Positions 1 through 11,904 of a stretch of DNA of 40,421 nucleotides are shown here, piece after piece; position 1 is the stretch's first letter; the number at the start of each line of letters is the position of its first letter. The notes under the pieces are model-generated. The model was not told the DNA's origin and searched no databases. It was given only the letters and a program-made list of their open reading frames with translations. A program made the position numbers and the translations under genes. This DNA is from Diplocarpon mali (taxonomy: Eukaryota > Ascomycota > Leotiomycetes > Helotiales > Drepanopezizaceae), in NCBI GenBank assembly GCA_024741835.1, contig JAENRP010000376.1, positions 1-40,421 on the forward strand, written 5' to 3'.

Positions 1-643
1 CTGTAATGTTACTATAAACATGCCTAGGCAGCTTATCTACATATTCACATCGGCGGCAGTGTAATTTGTCCAGCAAGCTCATGTCATCTCGGGGCTGGCC
101 TTCGGCCAAAGGCGGTCAGCCCGGATGGATGTTCTGCGGCCTTCTGCTTCGGTCTCGCCTGGCATCGGCAAGCACCTGCTTATAAACCCTCCCAAAATCA
201 AGCCATCCGTTTTACGCCTCTCGTAGCTGTTCGTACCAGCCATTCTTCAGGAAACAGAGAGCCGGCATGAGCACTCCCTTGTTTCTCAGCAACCGGACGC
301 TACCTTTCTTTCAATCGCTATCGACTTTTGCATCAGAAAGCACATTTCCCCGCTTCCCCTTTGTCTGCAGTTCCATCCTCAGGCCGCAATTCTAATATGT
401 TCTGAGCACCCTTCCCCCCGTGCCCCCGCACCACTACGAGTACCCTTCACTATCTCCCAGGTATTACGGTCGGCTTATTTCCTCCGCGCCATCTTACGTC
501 GGACATTAGCGTTCCCTCTGCTCCCATCTGACCTGCCTCTTCCATAATTCCTCCAACACCGCCAACATTGACGAGATAGCTATCGAGAGACTGCGGAGGG
601 CCGCCTCTTAACATTCAAAGTGCCGAGAGAGAGAGCGCCCCCC
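1..643 (+). promoter_or_regulatory. Upstream region and 5' leader of the AP-1 factor gene
   Basis: No protein gene is evident here. The stretch is pyrimidine-rich, with C/T runs around 340-430 and 470-560, as is common just upstream of fungal transcription starts. Two short upstream open frames lie in it (267-395 and 397-405, listed separately). I did not identify a TATA box that decides the transcription start. Confidence 0.5.
267..395 (+). other. Candidate upstream ORF (42 codons) in the AP-1 leader
   Basis: ATG at 267 opens a 42-codon frame ending in TAA at 393-395. A minimal two-codon frame (ATG TTC TGA) follows at 397-405. Both end well before the AP-1 start at 644. Yeast YAP1 and YAP2 leaders carry uORFs, so control of translation is possible. 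Whether these ATGs lie within the mRNA is unknown because the transcription start is not visible. Confidence 0.3.
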
Positions 644-2655
644 ATGGATTCCTCTCAAACCAGGTCCCATCCCATCAATCCAAGACTCACTTTATCCGCG
701 CGTCGAGAAGAGCTTCTATTTGCAGCCCTCGACTCCAACAGCAAGATCTCTGCCATCGACCCTTCAAGCTCAGAGGCTTTTTCAATGGCTCCAGGCTCTC
801 TTGCCGAATCTCTGCAGGCTCCAGGCTCGGCATCTATGAGCCGCCTCGAGGAGAGTCCCATCATCGATTATGATTACGAGTTTGAAGGCGATGGAAGCTT
901 CGATTACGGCGATTTCAAGGACGACTCTCGAGGCCAGCTGATTGGCAACTTGCCAGGAACGTCGTCAGACGGAGGAGACCATGATAGCCACGATAAACGA
1001 AGCCACCCTGACGAGGAGGGCGAAGAGGAGGAGGGTGGCGGAAAGAGGAGAGAAGGCGACGAGAGGACATCCAAGAAACCAGGAAGAAAACCTTTGACAT
1101 CTGAACCGACTTCTGTGAGTATTCGTCGGGGTATTTTCCGAATATCACATGCTGACGAATCCAATAGAAGCGTAAAGCTCAGAATCGCGCCGCACAACGA
1201 GCATTCCGCGAACGTAAGGAAAAGCATTTAAAGGATCTAGAGACAAAGGTTGAAGACTTAGAGAAAGCCTCAGAGTCTGCAAATCATGAAAACAGTATAC
1301 TGCGAGCTCAAATAGAAAAGATGTCGATAGAGTTACGGGAATACCGCAGGAGGGTATCTATCAACGGAGTGCCCGGACGCGCTTCATCCTTCGGTAATGG
1401 ATTGCCACCATATCTTGCCAAGGGGCCTGCAAACGGAGGGCTCAACAATCCCAATGATATTAACTTCCAGTTCGAGTTCCCTACGTTCGGTCGCCTCCCT
1501 GGACCCTCGGCAAGCCCCCTCGGCGGTACGAGAAACTCTACATCGCCACCAGTTGCTAACAAGCAAACCATAAGTCCTATGGTCGACAAGGAACAAGTAA
1601 GCCCTCGGAACCAATCTTTGCAATACACCGCAACCATTGGGCCGAGTGCTGGCTTGGCCCAGGCACCAACTCTGCTTGATGGTGGCGATATGTCGAGTCT
1701 CTCGGGCCTGTTCAGCCCGTCGTTACTTGAGAGTGTCGGTAAAACTTCACCATCGCAGTATTTTTCACACGACAACAGTGGCTCTCACGGATCGAGATCA
1801 AGCACAGATTCAGCCAACGGCAACATGAGTACTAGTCATAACACAACATACAGCTCTCCTTCAGCATCATCGAATTCAACCCGCGAGCCAAGTTCGTCTT
1901 GTGGCACGTCCCCAGAGCCTACGACTACGCAGCTACCTGTCAGCAAGCCTGTTGATAGCTCACTGACAACAATTGGAGAGGAGCGTTCCGCGGCCAATGG
2001 TGAAGGTGAGATCATCTTCTGCGACAAGCTTGACATGGCTTGTGGTAATGCCAACAATCCCCTTCCACGTACACTTTCTGATCCTGGAGCGAATTCAGGA
2101 GCCTTTGCTACCTCCGCTTTTGCCATGAATGGAATCGATTGGTTTGCCCAACAAAATAACAATCAATTCGACCCACAATTGTTTGGTGACTACAGAGAGC
2201 CACAGGAGAATATTCTGTCAAATGAGGCTTTTGGCGACAGCTTTTTCACTGATGCATTTGCACTCGGGAGTGATTTTACCAATCCCTTTAACATGGCGCC
2301 TAGCCCTGTTCCACCCAAGAAGGGCCTCGTTGCCCAGATCGATGAGAAGCAAAATAGCGATTATGAAGATCCTGTTCCTGCAGATAAAAACCAGATGCTG
2401 AGTTGTAACACAATCTGGTATGCACTTCCGATCCCATTGCGTAAAATGTAGACCCGAACAACATGCTGACATATTACCAGGGATCGTTTACAAGCTTGCC
2501 CCAGGGTTAAGGACGGCGAATTCGACTTGGATCTTCTTTGCAAGGATCTTCAGAAGAAAGCCAAGTGCTCCGAGACTGGTGCAGTGGTCAACGAGTCCGA
2601 TTTCAACAAGATCATGAGGTCATATGTAGGCCAGCAGAAGACCACCAAGGCTTAG
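644..2655 (+). CDS. yap1: AP-1-like bZIP transcription factor (Yap1/Pap1/NapA family)
   Basis: Redox-regulated nuclear activator of antioxidant and detoxification genes. Exons 644-1114, 1168-2417 and 2481-2655 give 631 aa. Seen: a basic region at residues 158-174 (KRKAQNRAAQRAFRERK) at the start of exon 2, then a leucine zipper to about 215. The middle is Ser/Pro/Asn-rich. A central cysteine cluster holds C402, C442 and C449. The C-terminal cysteine-rich domain holds C570, C580, C594 and C603 with the leucine-rich stretch expected of the Crm1 export signal. In this family peroxide-driven disulphides between the cysteine domains mask that signal. The start is the first ATG in frame with the conserved N-terminus; the frame opens further upstream without an ATG. 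The last intron (2418-2480) splits the Trp codon of CNTIW and restores the conserved C-terminus. The family assignment is secure. Confidence 0.95.
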
Positions 2656-3391
2656 ATCGAGTGAGAGCCTCTTCACACCAACCCGAGAAACAGGCAGTAA
2701 CCAGTATTTACGGGACAGTAATTTGGAGGCGTGGCGTACGAAGGCCGTTTGAATAAATCACCATGAGCCACGGGACATGGGATACGGCGTCATCGGTCCC
2801 TCCACGAATCCTTATTTTGAGGTCACTTCTACGGCAACGATTTTATGGCTTCTATGGAATCGATGATTCCAATGGAAGTCTGGCACAAGCTTCCTTTGCT
2901 TGATCTTGTGTATGGGAACTGGATTTAATGAGTCCGTTGTGTACTAGAGTAGTTACTTTGATATCGGTCGCTCATTTTGCTTACCGCGCTTCAATGTAAA
3001 TGAGCCACGACTCTCAAGTATCGTGCTCCTCGAATGTGCGTGGCCGTGAAATATTTCGCTTTTTGGGAGGGGGTCACACTTGATGCAGGACATCAACACA
3101 TTCCAAATTCCTGTGAGAAGGTCACTACGTAATCCAGCGTGCCCGGTTCGTCTCTTGTTGGCGAAATAGCATGGGGCAATATCCAATGATCCAGAAACAG
3201 TCAAGCGCTGACAGTTGGGCGGGTGCAACAGAAGACCCCTTTCATGTCACGGCATCGCAGAAACGTACGTAAGACCCGGCCCGAGAAAGAGGGTACTTGG
3301 TCGGCTCCGCCAAAATGTGTCTATAGCTGGATATATATTTCAGGGACACCTGAATCCCGGAATAGGTGATTCTCTCATCTCTTTCACGCAG
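2656..3391. other. Intergenic region between the AP-1 and GNAT-like genes
   Basis: It holds the 3' flank of the AP-1 gene and the upstream region of the GNAT-like gene. Short open frames occur on both strands but none shows a recognisable motif or a splice structure. I see no repeat or RNA gene. Confidence 0.4.
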
Positions 3392-4282
3392 ATGTCTCCT
3401 TCGAAATCCGACATCGACTTGGTTCCATGGGATTCACGATCCGAAGCACATGCCTTGCGGCTCCGCCAGCAGCGTCTAACCTGCGGCTGGGGCGTCGAGG
3501 GCGTCGAGACGTCACGATCCCAACTACCTGGCACCCAAAGACTCTTTCTCTGGCTCGTACATCCCCGGCCCAGCACCCTCACACCCCGCGACGAAAAGCA
3601 AAGCTCATTCATTTGACGACTCCAGGTGCTCAAGCCGAGCCACCGCGACTACGCGGCGCTGCTGCACACCCACCGCCGCCGCTTTCCTCGGGAGGAAGAG
3701 CCGCTGGCAGACACAGCACGCCTCACGTTTCCCCGGCGCCGCAGCGAGCCCTTCGTCCCCATCGGCCACGTCGCGCTGGACGTCGCGCCGCCCGGCTCAG
3801 CGCCGAACGACCGCGTCGGCGCCTCGAACTTCTTCGTCTCGCCTGCGCTGCGTGGGCGGGAGCTCGCCAGGCAGGCTGTCGAGACGACGACGGCGCTCGC
3901 GAGCAGGTACGCGCGCTTCCTCGTGGCGGAGGTGCCGGTCAGGGATATGGAGAGGTATGAGAGGTTCGGGGATGGGAGACCGAAGGTTGGTCCATGTCCT
4001 GCTCTTCTTTTTCCTCTCCTTCTCCTTCCTCTTATTTTACTTTTCTCTCTCTCTCTCTCTCTCTCTCGTTGTGAATGTCGCAGGTGTGTGGAGCTGACAT
4101 ATGGCGTTCTGTAGTTCTCGCTTGTGGACTGGTACTCCAGTCTGGGGTTTAGACTTACGGGTGGCGAGAACAGACTGGTGAGTGAGATCGACTCGGAGGG
4201 ACGGGCGTGGAGTGTGGAGTTGGTGGCTATGGAGTTGGATCTTAGAGGTCATGAGAGGTTTACAGAGAAGTCACTTCTGTGA
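3392..4282 (+). CDS. GNAT-like N-acetyltransferase family protein with degenerate motif A
   Basis: Exons 3392-3556, 3626-3985 and 4115-4282 give 230 aa. Intron 1 (69 bp) is a multiple of three but carries an in-frame TGA, so it must be removed. Intron 2 ends in TAG at 4114 and restores a WYSSLGF segment, the usual end of a GNAT fold. The N-terminus (MSPSKSDIDLVPWDSRSEAH) matches a fungus-wide family of uncharacterised GNAT proteins. The acetyl-CoA loop, normally R/Q-x-x-G-x-G/A, reads R131-G-R-E-L-A136, with Glu134 in place of the conserved glycine. Exon 2 is clearly more GC-rich than its surroundings. The gene converges with the ThiF-nitroreductase gene, whose stop lies 68 bp away. The substrate is unknown, and catalysis may be weakened or lost. 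Confidence 0.75.
4044..4067 (+). repeat. (TC)12 microsatellite in intron 2 of the GNAT-like gene
   Basis: An uninterrupted TC dinucleotide run inside intron 3986-4114, upstream of the acceptor. It adds to the polypyrimidine content of the intron and is likely to be length-variable between isolates. Confidence 0.9.
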
Positions 4283-4350
4283 ACGCAAAGCAGCGGAACA
4301 CAACAGCAGCATATTTCTTCTAGGCTTTTTTCCATATATCTCGTTCTCGT

Positions 4351-6959
4351 TCACTTGTCAATGATCGTCAATACCTGCGACACAGGACGTCTCAGAGACC
4401 GAGCTGTGGGAGCAGCCGCTTCACTGAGGCGGAACAAGAGAATCTCCGTAGTCATTTCAGCCTCTGGAAACACGTCGAGAAAGTCCCGTCGCGCAGCACG
4501 CAAGGCCTGCTTCTCCGCTTCCGAGTAGATCGCGTCGCCGCCGTGCTCGAGGCGCGCGAACATGAAAGGGCTACTGCTCGATGGACAGAGTCCAATGTCC
4601 TGCAGAGTAGCCTCAAGCCAGACCTGCTGCATCGCTCGACCACCCTCTAGATAGGCCTGGAGGCCGGTCCGCGCCATAGTTAACAGGGCGAATGCGTGGC
4701 ATCTGGTTTCACGACCTGGTCTTTCTAGGTCTGACCCCAGGTCAAGATCGCGGAGGACTTCCATCGTAGGCCAGCTCGTGATTAGATATGCTCCCAGACG
4801 ATCTGGTGTGTCAAGCCCGAGAGTGTCGATTCCAATGCCCTAGGTAGGAAGTCAGTCATCGCTGAAGTCGCAGTGTTTGGGTGAGATGATATGATCAGGG
4901 CTAGACTCTCCGAGATGATGCAGAACCGGAGTCTCCCAGACATACAGTACAAGTCGCATGGGCGTGCTCGCGGGTCCACCGCACCTCGCTGCTCATGTCG
5001 CTGTGGAGACCTTGGTGTAAATACCTCACACGGTCGACCACCCCAATGACGCCCGCTACCTTGCGCTTCTCGGCTTCATCTGTTACGATCCTTAATTGCG
5101 CACCCCGTCGCAAGGCTGTATCGACAAGTGCTTGTAACTTGGTATCCGCCAAACACTTTTCAAGATCCGCAGGCTGACGGTTCGTAATGCGTTTTGGAAT
5201 GGCTGCAAACAGCGGGTCTTGCACAGGAGCAGCTCGCTCGAAGTTGATGCTGCAAACTTCTCGCGGACCACTTCTGACTGCTGGTAAGACTTGAGCTCTG
5301 AGGCCTATAGCACGTGCTGCAAGGGTTATATTCTCAACTGCGGCACCCATAGCGACATACAAAGAGCGGCCTTCGAAGTCTAAGTTAGTCCACGAGTAGT
5401 TGGAGGGAATACTGCAGTCCAGGCGCCCATCACGGGAAGTGAAGTGCCATGCTTGACTGTTTCCTCCTGACGGTGCGAGACAGCCGTGTGCTACGATAAA
5501 CTCTGCTTCGATGGGGTGTAACGGCCCCGTGAGCACATTTTTTGGAACAAGAGGGATTTCAACGGCAATGTTCGATTCTGACTGGCTTATCCCGGTAGCT
5601 TCTAGTATTTTCCAATCTGGCAAAGCTGCCAAAGCTTCTGCTGACACGAGTTTCGTGAGATCGACGTGGAATTGTCCTGAGGGCAATGCTTCACCGAGGA
5701 GTAGACGCCGAGCGGTACTGTCAAACATGAGAGAGTCAGCTGTTGCGTTTTAGTGAAATAACAGAGTGATGATGCGGCATTCTGCCCAGGTGTTTTGATC
5801 TAAATAGACACGGGTCGAGGCAAGCTTCCCTGCTACCTACTCCGCAGCAATGCCAGCACCCTGCGACGCGTTAGCACAAATATCCTGAATGATTTCTAGG
5901 ATCCGAACTAACAGAATAAAATACACACAGGACAGAACATACCAAGCTGATAGCACTCGCAAGTTGCGGAAAAGACTTAATCGTCTTGCCCATTTCAAAC
6001 AGGCTTGCTAAAAGTCTCGGAGACACCGTATCTCTAGTGCCAACTATGCGCACTTGATACGGCATTCTCTCCTTTGGACTTAGGCTCTTGATTTTACTCG
6101 AGTCAACACCATCGCCCATCAGGTTGTGGAACAGCGGACGATTTGGCTCTCGGTCAAAACGCTCGATATCAAGCAAACCCCTATCACTCGTTTCCATGAT
6201 CACAGGGATCCCATGACAGCGCGCCCTCTCTCGCGCGAATAACTTCATGACGAGATCATCGCACTCCTCGATGAGTAGATCAAGCTTCCCGCCATCACAG
6301 AGAAACCCCTCCAAATTATCCTCGTTCAGCCCCGCCGGGTACACCACAACCCGCAAGTACGGGTTGATCTCACAAACCTCGCGCGCACAAAGTACCGCCT
6401 TGTTGACGCCGATATTGCTGATAGGTGACCTCAGCCGGTTGGTGTTGGAAAGAGACAGCACATCGAAATCAGCGATACGCAGCTCGCCACAGATGCCTTC
6501 AAGGGCAAGGTTAAGCGCCGTTGCTGATCCCACAGACAGGCCTACGATGCCGACACGCATTTCGCTCAGGCGTTTCTGCTCTGCGGCCGTGATCTTGTAG
6601 CGGTTGCGGCTGGTGCGGACCTCGAGAAATTCGTCTCTGGGGAGAATGTGAAGAAGCTCTTTGCGCCAGGGCAAGAAGACGTATGTGCCGTAGTGTTCGA
6701 CTGGTACTGTGCCTAGGTGGGCAAGCACACATTGGCGCAAGGCATCTTCTTGCAGTCTCACACGTGGTGCGCGCCCTTCTACGAGTTCTTCGAGTTGGTC
6801 GTTGATGCTGTCGTGAATAGTCGTTATGGCGCCTGATGCGACCAGATCATCCAGCTTGGCCCGATCAGAGGCATTGGTCGCGTCGAAAAACTCCGCTGTA
6901 TAGGAGCTGCTGATGATTGTGCCGATCGCAGGCCAGAGGGACCGAAACTTGGAGGACAT
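4351..6959 (-). CDS. ThiF/E1-like adenylyltransferase fused to a nitroreductase domain (Rv1355c/MoeY-like)
   Basis: Exons on the minus strand: 6959-5943, 5860-5841 (20 nt), 5717-4946 and 4839-4351, giving 765 aa. The N-terminal half is a ThiF/MoeB-type Rossmann domain, with GIVGLSVG at 137-144 and an acidic nucleotide loop ADFDVLSLSNTNR at 163-175. No CxxC zinc pairs are evident. The C-terminal half resembles an FMN nitroreductase, with APSGGNSQAW at 427-436 and a RLSEAAAP...RSLRRP tail near 740-755. Intron 1 has a textbook TGCTAACG branch site. The 20-nt exon (GAGIAA) joins the two halves exactly where the bacterial fusion has its linker. This architecture and size match mycobacterial Rv1355c (MoeY, about 715 aa), whose function is not established. 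The substrate here is unknown. The introns show it is domesticated, not contamination. Confidence 0.85.
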
Positions 6960-7932
6960 GGTATTGAGGATAACGTTGTAATTTCAGTTGGCTGCAAGCA
7001 AACGTGAGTATCGCGCATAGTTAACGTCGAGAAATGGAAGAGTTGGCCAGCCAGTCTCAATTGACAATCTTTTCAAGATGGATGGGGACGAAGTTCGGAA
7101 TTTATGTTGAGATTTGACGTCAGGAGTCACTGCTGACGGGTTTCCCCTCAGCTTGGTGTCTCTATGCGGCCCGAAACGGCCCGAAGCCAGAGAGTTATCG
7201 CTTATGAATAGGGGGCGGGGTTTGACTTCGCTTACACAACACGTCAATACTTATCTTCCATTCAAGCAAGTACCAAAGTCCTAGGACAGAAACTAAAGCT
7301 TCCTAAGCAGTACATGGACACAATATGGCTCCACGGACAGCTCGTACAAATATTGCCACTATCTTACCCTGGATGTGTCCAGAATGGAGCATAAACACGA
7401 AAACTGTGGCTACTCACTCCCAGTTCGCAGCGTGCTAGGGGGTCCCATGTTTGCGTAGTCTGGGTAGGTTGACGAGCGGTTGGGAGAGCGAGGACATTGA
7501 GGCTGCGATAAAGCCAAAACAGCTGTAATCTATCGCCAGCATTCTTGACTACCATTGGCAAGAGTCGAGAAAAAGGGGAACTATTATTGGTATCATATCT
7601 ATACGCTATTCCTCATGACCTCATGCACGAGACACCATCCCACCAAGAACAGGAATAATGTGTCATTCTCTATCCATCATAATGCCGCCCGGGGAAGCTC
7701 CGCCTGTAAATCATGACATAAACTCCCGCTTGCCACCCCGCGATGCATGGAATAATAACTCGACGGTCATTCTGTCGCATGTGCCAGGTACAATGTCCAA
7801 TTCCAGCCCTCCGCTGTTTCCAAAGAAGCGCCGGCTGGTTGAATGCATGTCTTTCATTTGGGTGTAACAATTTGCCGCGTTTACCTTTAGTTGCAGACCT
7901 TGTGAATCCACCTAAGATGCTCCCAAGGTGAA
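6960..7932. promoter_or_regulatory. Upstream region of the ThiF-nitroreductase gene and 3' flank of the kinase gene
   Basis: No gene is supported. A short direct repeat of CGGCCCGAA lies near 7170-7190. Small open frames at 7364-7561 and 7658-7936 lack motifs and start context. Confidence 0.4.
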
Positions 7933-9996
7933 TCATTGACCGCTGCTGATTACAACTCTGGCACCCTCCTTGCCCAGAATTCCACGTTCTTGCGGCTTTG
8001 GGCTATTGCCTCTCCCCTTCTTCCTGTTCAAGAATGAGAGCATTCCGGTTGGCTTTGGTGCTACCTCCAGCTTGGCGTCTGCGGGTAATGTGGTATCGTT
8101 TTTGGCGAGTTCGGACCAGCTGCCCGTCTCGCCTAGCACTACCTGCATACCTCCTCCCGTCGACTCCTTCCTCGATCCAGTAGGCCCATGGGCGCGAGTA
8201 TACGATGGCTGGTAGGGTGAAAGAGGAGCCAATCGTGCTGGTTGACTCGAGCTTAGCTGGCCATTAGGAAGTGGAGGCGGTAGATGTGGAGGTATCGATG
8301 GCGGAGAGCCCGAGAAAGACGAGGCTTGCGACTGTGTTTTGCCTCTTTTTCTAGACGTCGATCGTTTGGTTTGAGGTCTTCCTATGCTTGCTTTGCTCTG
8401 TGATACTGGAGGAGGTTTGGTCCAGTCGCTCGGAGCAATATTCGCTGGTGAGTTAGGATCTGAGGCTTCCACAAACCGTGCCATCCTAGTGCCTGTTAGC
8501 ATATGCGTAAGAGCCAAGGGGGGAAACTGTTTTTTTCTTACGCTGCGCGTGTATAGTCAAATGGTGTGAATTGCACCTCAATCATCTTGTACAACTCGTT
8601 TTCCCGGATTTCCTTCTCTGTTGCATCGTCCTTTAGCGCCTCTCTAGGTTTCTGCCGACGAGCCCGAGCTTCCAACGGCGCTTCCTCCAGTAAAAGCTCC
8701 TCGAGATCATATGTTGCATCGAAGTTTGTCTTTTCGGAGGAGGGAACGAATACGGGCTCAATCTCCTTCCTCTCCAAGGCCTCAAAATCTATGGCTCTAA
8801 AGAATGGGTTGTCGACAAAGCTGTGGAAGCTGGCAGATCCAATACGTATGGTCGGGTCTTCCTCTAAGAATGAGCTTATGGCGTGCAAACATGGCATCGA
8901 TACTGGAGGATCTGTGATTGGGAACTTGGGCTTGGCATTGGTGATCTGTACAGCTAGTGTGCTTTGCGTGCTGCCTTCAAATGGTCTCTGGGAATTGCCG
9001 ATTAGTCCAGAATCTCGTATTTGAGTCGTAAGTGATATATACCTTGTTGTAGATACATTCGTAAAATACAACACCTAAGGACCACCAATCGGCTCCCGTT
9101 GAGTATCCCGTCCCCTTGTACACTTCTGGTGCAAGATATGCTAAGGTTCCAGATTTGCTGGTTAACGGTTTTCCTGGGGTGAAGTCGGAAGCAACATTCT
9201 GATAATATTAGCAGATAGCTTTTCCAAGCCGATTTCACACGTACAAAATCCGCCAAATGAACATGTCCCTCGGAATCCAATAGCACGTTGTCCGGCTTGA
9301 CATCTCGGTGGATGATTCCCTGCTTGTGGATGTAATTCAGGGCGCATCCCAACTCAGATATCCAATATCGGACCGCCTCTTCCGTAAATGTTTTTCTCGA
9401 AATATGGAATCGCAAATCACCACCGTTCATCAAGTCTATTACCAGGTACCTGGAAATTCCTGTTAGCAAAAATCCCGGCACGCGAAGGTGCGGAGCTCAC
9501 ATGTACTCAATATCCTGAAAGGAATACCGCAGGTTGCAGATGAACTGGTAGTTCAAATGCTCCAACATCCGCCTCTCTCGAATGATATTCCGCACACTTT
9601 CGGAGCGAACAACTAGGTATGGGGTCAGCAGGTGCCACAGCAGGAAGTCCCTCAAAGTGTACCTTCATCTTTTCTAATGTATCTTCAAGGTGTCAAGTTA
9701 GCATTTCCCCTGGTAGAAGTGTGGCATGTGCGTACTTCAAGGCAAATGTCAACCCAGTATCCTTCCTCTCCACGATCCGGACCTTGCCAAAAGCGCCTTT
9801 CCCAACAACTCGTAGCAGGCGGAAGTGGCTGAGGTTCACTAAAGCAGAAACGGGAGGTTAGCAAAGTTTCCCCATATTATTCGACTGGACGATTGGGCGT
9901 TCGTTCGCATTGTGCTTCCTCGCATTGTGTCTGCGAGGACGGGCGGCTGCGCATACCTTCGTCTGAGAAGCACACAGCAGACTGGCTGTTCCCCAT
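7933..9996 (-). CDS. AGC/YANK-type serine/threonine protein kinase (STK32-like), N-myristoylated
   Basis: Eight exons: 9996-9957, 9838-9736, 9682-9663 (20 nt), 9612-9501, 9449-9245, 9198-9043, 8987-8542 and 8485-7933, giving 544 aa. The start MGNSQS carries Gly2 and Ser6, a good N-myristoylation signal, so membrane attachment is likely. The kinase domain runs from about residue 19 to 285: glycine loop GKGAFGKV (26-33), catalytic Lys48, HRDVKPDN (139-146), and DFN instead of DFG at 159-161, as in human STK32/YANK kinases. An APE motif follows in LAPEVY. Next comes an AGC-tail-like segment with [14 protein letters not shown] and an FTPFDY hydrophobic motif. The C-terminal 180 residues are Ser/Pro-rich and low-complexity. 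Substrates are not known. Splicing is fully frame-consistent. Confidence 0.92.
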
Positions 9997-11135
9997 TGGC
10001 GCGCTGAGATGCCAATTCGCTGATTGAGTTGAATCTTCGTGATGGATATGCTGCCCGCCGTCATGCTAACATGTGATTGCTGTATTGTACACGAGACGGG
10101 CTTCGCAGGAGTTCGCAAGGGCGATTTGTAGCCTTGTGGTCGACTGGGAGAGATTTGAGAGATTTCGTGGTTGAAGAGTAGCAGTGGTGATGACAGGCCT
10201 TCTGGAATAATATTTCTCCTGATATCTGCGATCTGACCAGAGCGGGTTGGAGATGCAGCGACGTCTACTTGTAATGCAGATAAAGTGCAGACCGCAGCCG
10301 GTCGGCGACAGGGCGGCGTGGAACAAATGGAAGGGAGATCGCTAGTTTCTTCTGGACCACATCCCAGACTTTCTACTTACCTGCTGTGCACTGTGCTGCA
10401 CAGCTTACCAGGGTTTTCCCCCTTGTTGCTTTCAGCCGTGGGAGGAACAAGTGGTCTCGTCACGTCTCGTTTCGTCTCGTGTTTTCTTGTCTTATCCAGT
10501 CTCCTTGGTCCGGTGTAGGGTACGATAGTACCAAGGTAGGCAACGCGGTATTTCTGGCTCAGCTCTGCTCCAGCCACGGCATGGGAAACACAGGTTGGTG
10601 GCCAGTTGGCTTTGAATTAGATCCAGATCCAGGAATGTAATAGAATGGAGTCCTAACTCTGTACGTAGCCCTTTGGAGGACTAGCTTGGCAGGCCGAAAC
10701 AGTCTATACGGAGAATTGTACCCTGTCCTTATAGTTGAACCTTTTTCTCTTGCAAATCACGCACAGCACAACAATTACAGGGTAGAAAAGAATAAGATAT
10801 TCATAAGTCGCTGCGCGAGGGTATTCTGAGGAGTTTCCTTTGGTCTGTTTCTATGGGTTTTGACTGACACTCGGAAGAATTATATACTCTGCACAGAACG
10901 TAGTGTTACGATACAAGTGCCTAGGAGGGACCCCTTGTTCCCCTTGTTGACAGGGCACAATACTGTACTTAGCCGCTGTACCATCGGAAAGCGAGTACTT
11001 ACTACCCAGATATCTAAAAAGACCTTGTAGGTATGTATAGTGTGAAGCTCTGCCAGTGTTTGAGCTGGGACTTCCTTACTCATGTTTACCACTACAGCAT
11101 GGTACAATGATTAGAGGAGAGTAAGGTACTCTAGA

Positions 11136-11156
11136 TACCTACCTACCTACCTACCT
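11136..11156 (+). repeat. (TACC)5 microsatellite
   Basis: Five perfect TACC units plus one T, in the gene-poor block, followed closely by an ACACACACA run at about 11163. Confidence 0.9.
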
Positions 11157-11504
11157 GCAGGTACACACACAGTACAGATAGATATAAGCCTGAGCAAGCC
11201 TTGCCCAGAGGGTGGAACTTACTCGCACCCTGCGGGGACCTGCCGGTTATTCACAGCCTGATGTAATAATTCATTCCATTCATTCCATAAGAGTATATGA
11301 GTACAGACTACAGTACAGGGAGGCCGTTATTCTCCCCTTCACCAAGAGCTGTTTCTGTCCTGATCAGGCTACTACGCTATTATTCTAAATGTTAAGATAT
11401 GAACTCAAATTAACTCTTAGATTTTAATGATCAAAACATCTTTACATACCGATTGTTGAATCGGCGGAAAATAAACTTGCGCATACAAAGACTACGAGTC
11501 AAGG

Positions 11505-11690
11505 TGCAGTATTGTACTTAGTGGGAACAATTAGCTGACCTATTATGCTTCGTCGCCAGCGTGGTAAACAGCACATGAGAGTAAATTTAACCTTGCAAAC
11601 TCCCGTAACCTATCCCCTGCCCCACCATAGAACTATCATTAGTGTGGTGTTTATTCGACCTGCGAGAAAGTATATAAAATGGAGATGTTG
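11505..11690 (+). repeat. Dispersed degraded repeat, copy 1
   Basis: It begins near GTATTGTACTTAGTGGG and contains TTTAACCTTGCAAACTCCC at 11586, a C-rich stretch, and GTGGTGTTTATTCGACCTGC. The same order of blocks recurs at 11905-12170 and 16055-16190 with many substitutions. No coding capacity is visible. Boundaries are approximate. Confidence 0.6.
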
Positions 11691-11904
11691 TAGGGAACTA
11701 CTACTGTATACCCTTCCTTTCAACCTAAGCCATACCCCTTTTCAATCAGCAGAGGTTAAAAATCAGATGATTAATTTGAAAGTCACAAGCTGCTGGAAGC
11801 AGGGATTTTGAAAGAGCTACGCAGCCTATTAATATTGATTTTCCCTCAAAATTAGAAGAATCATCTTTAATTGGAGTACGAGTCCCCAGCGACTCGTTTT
11901 CATG

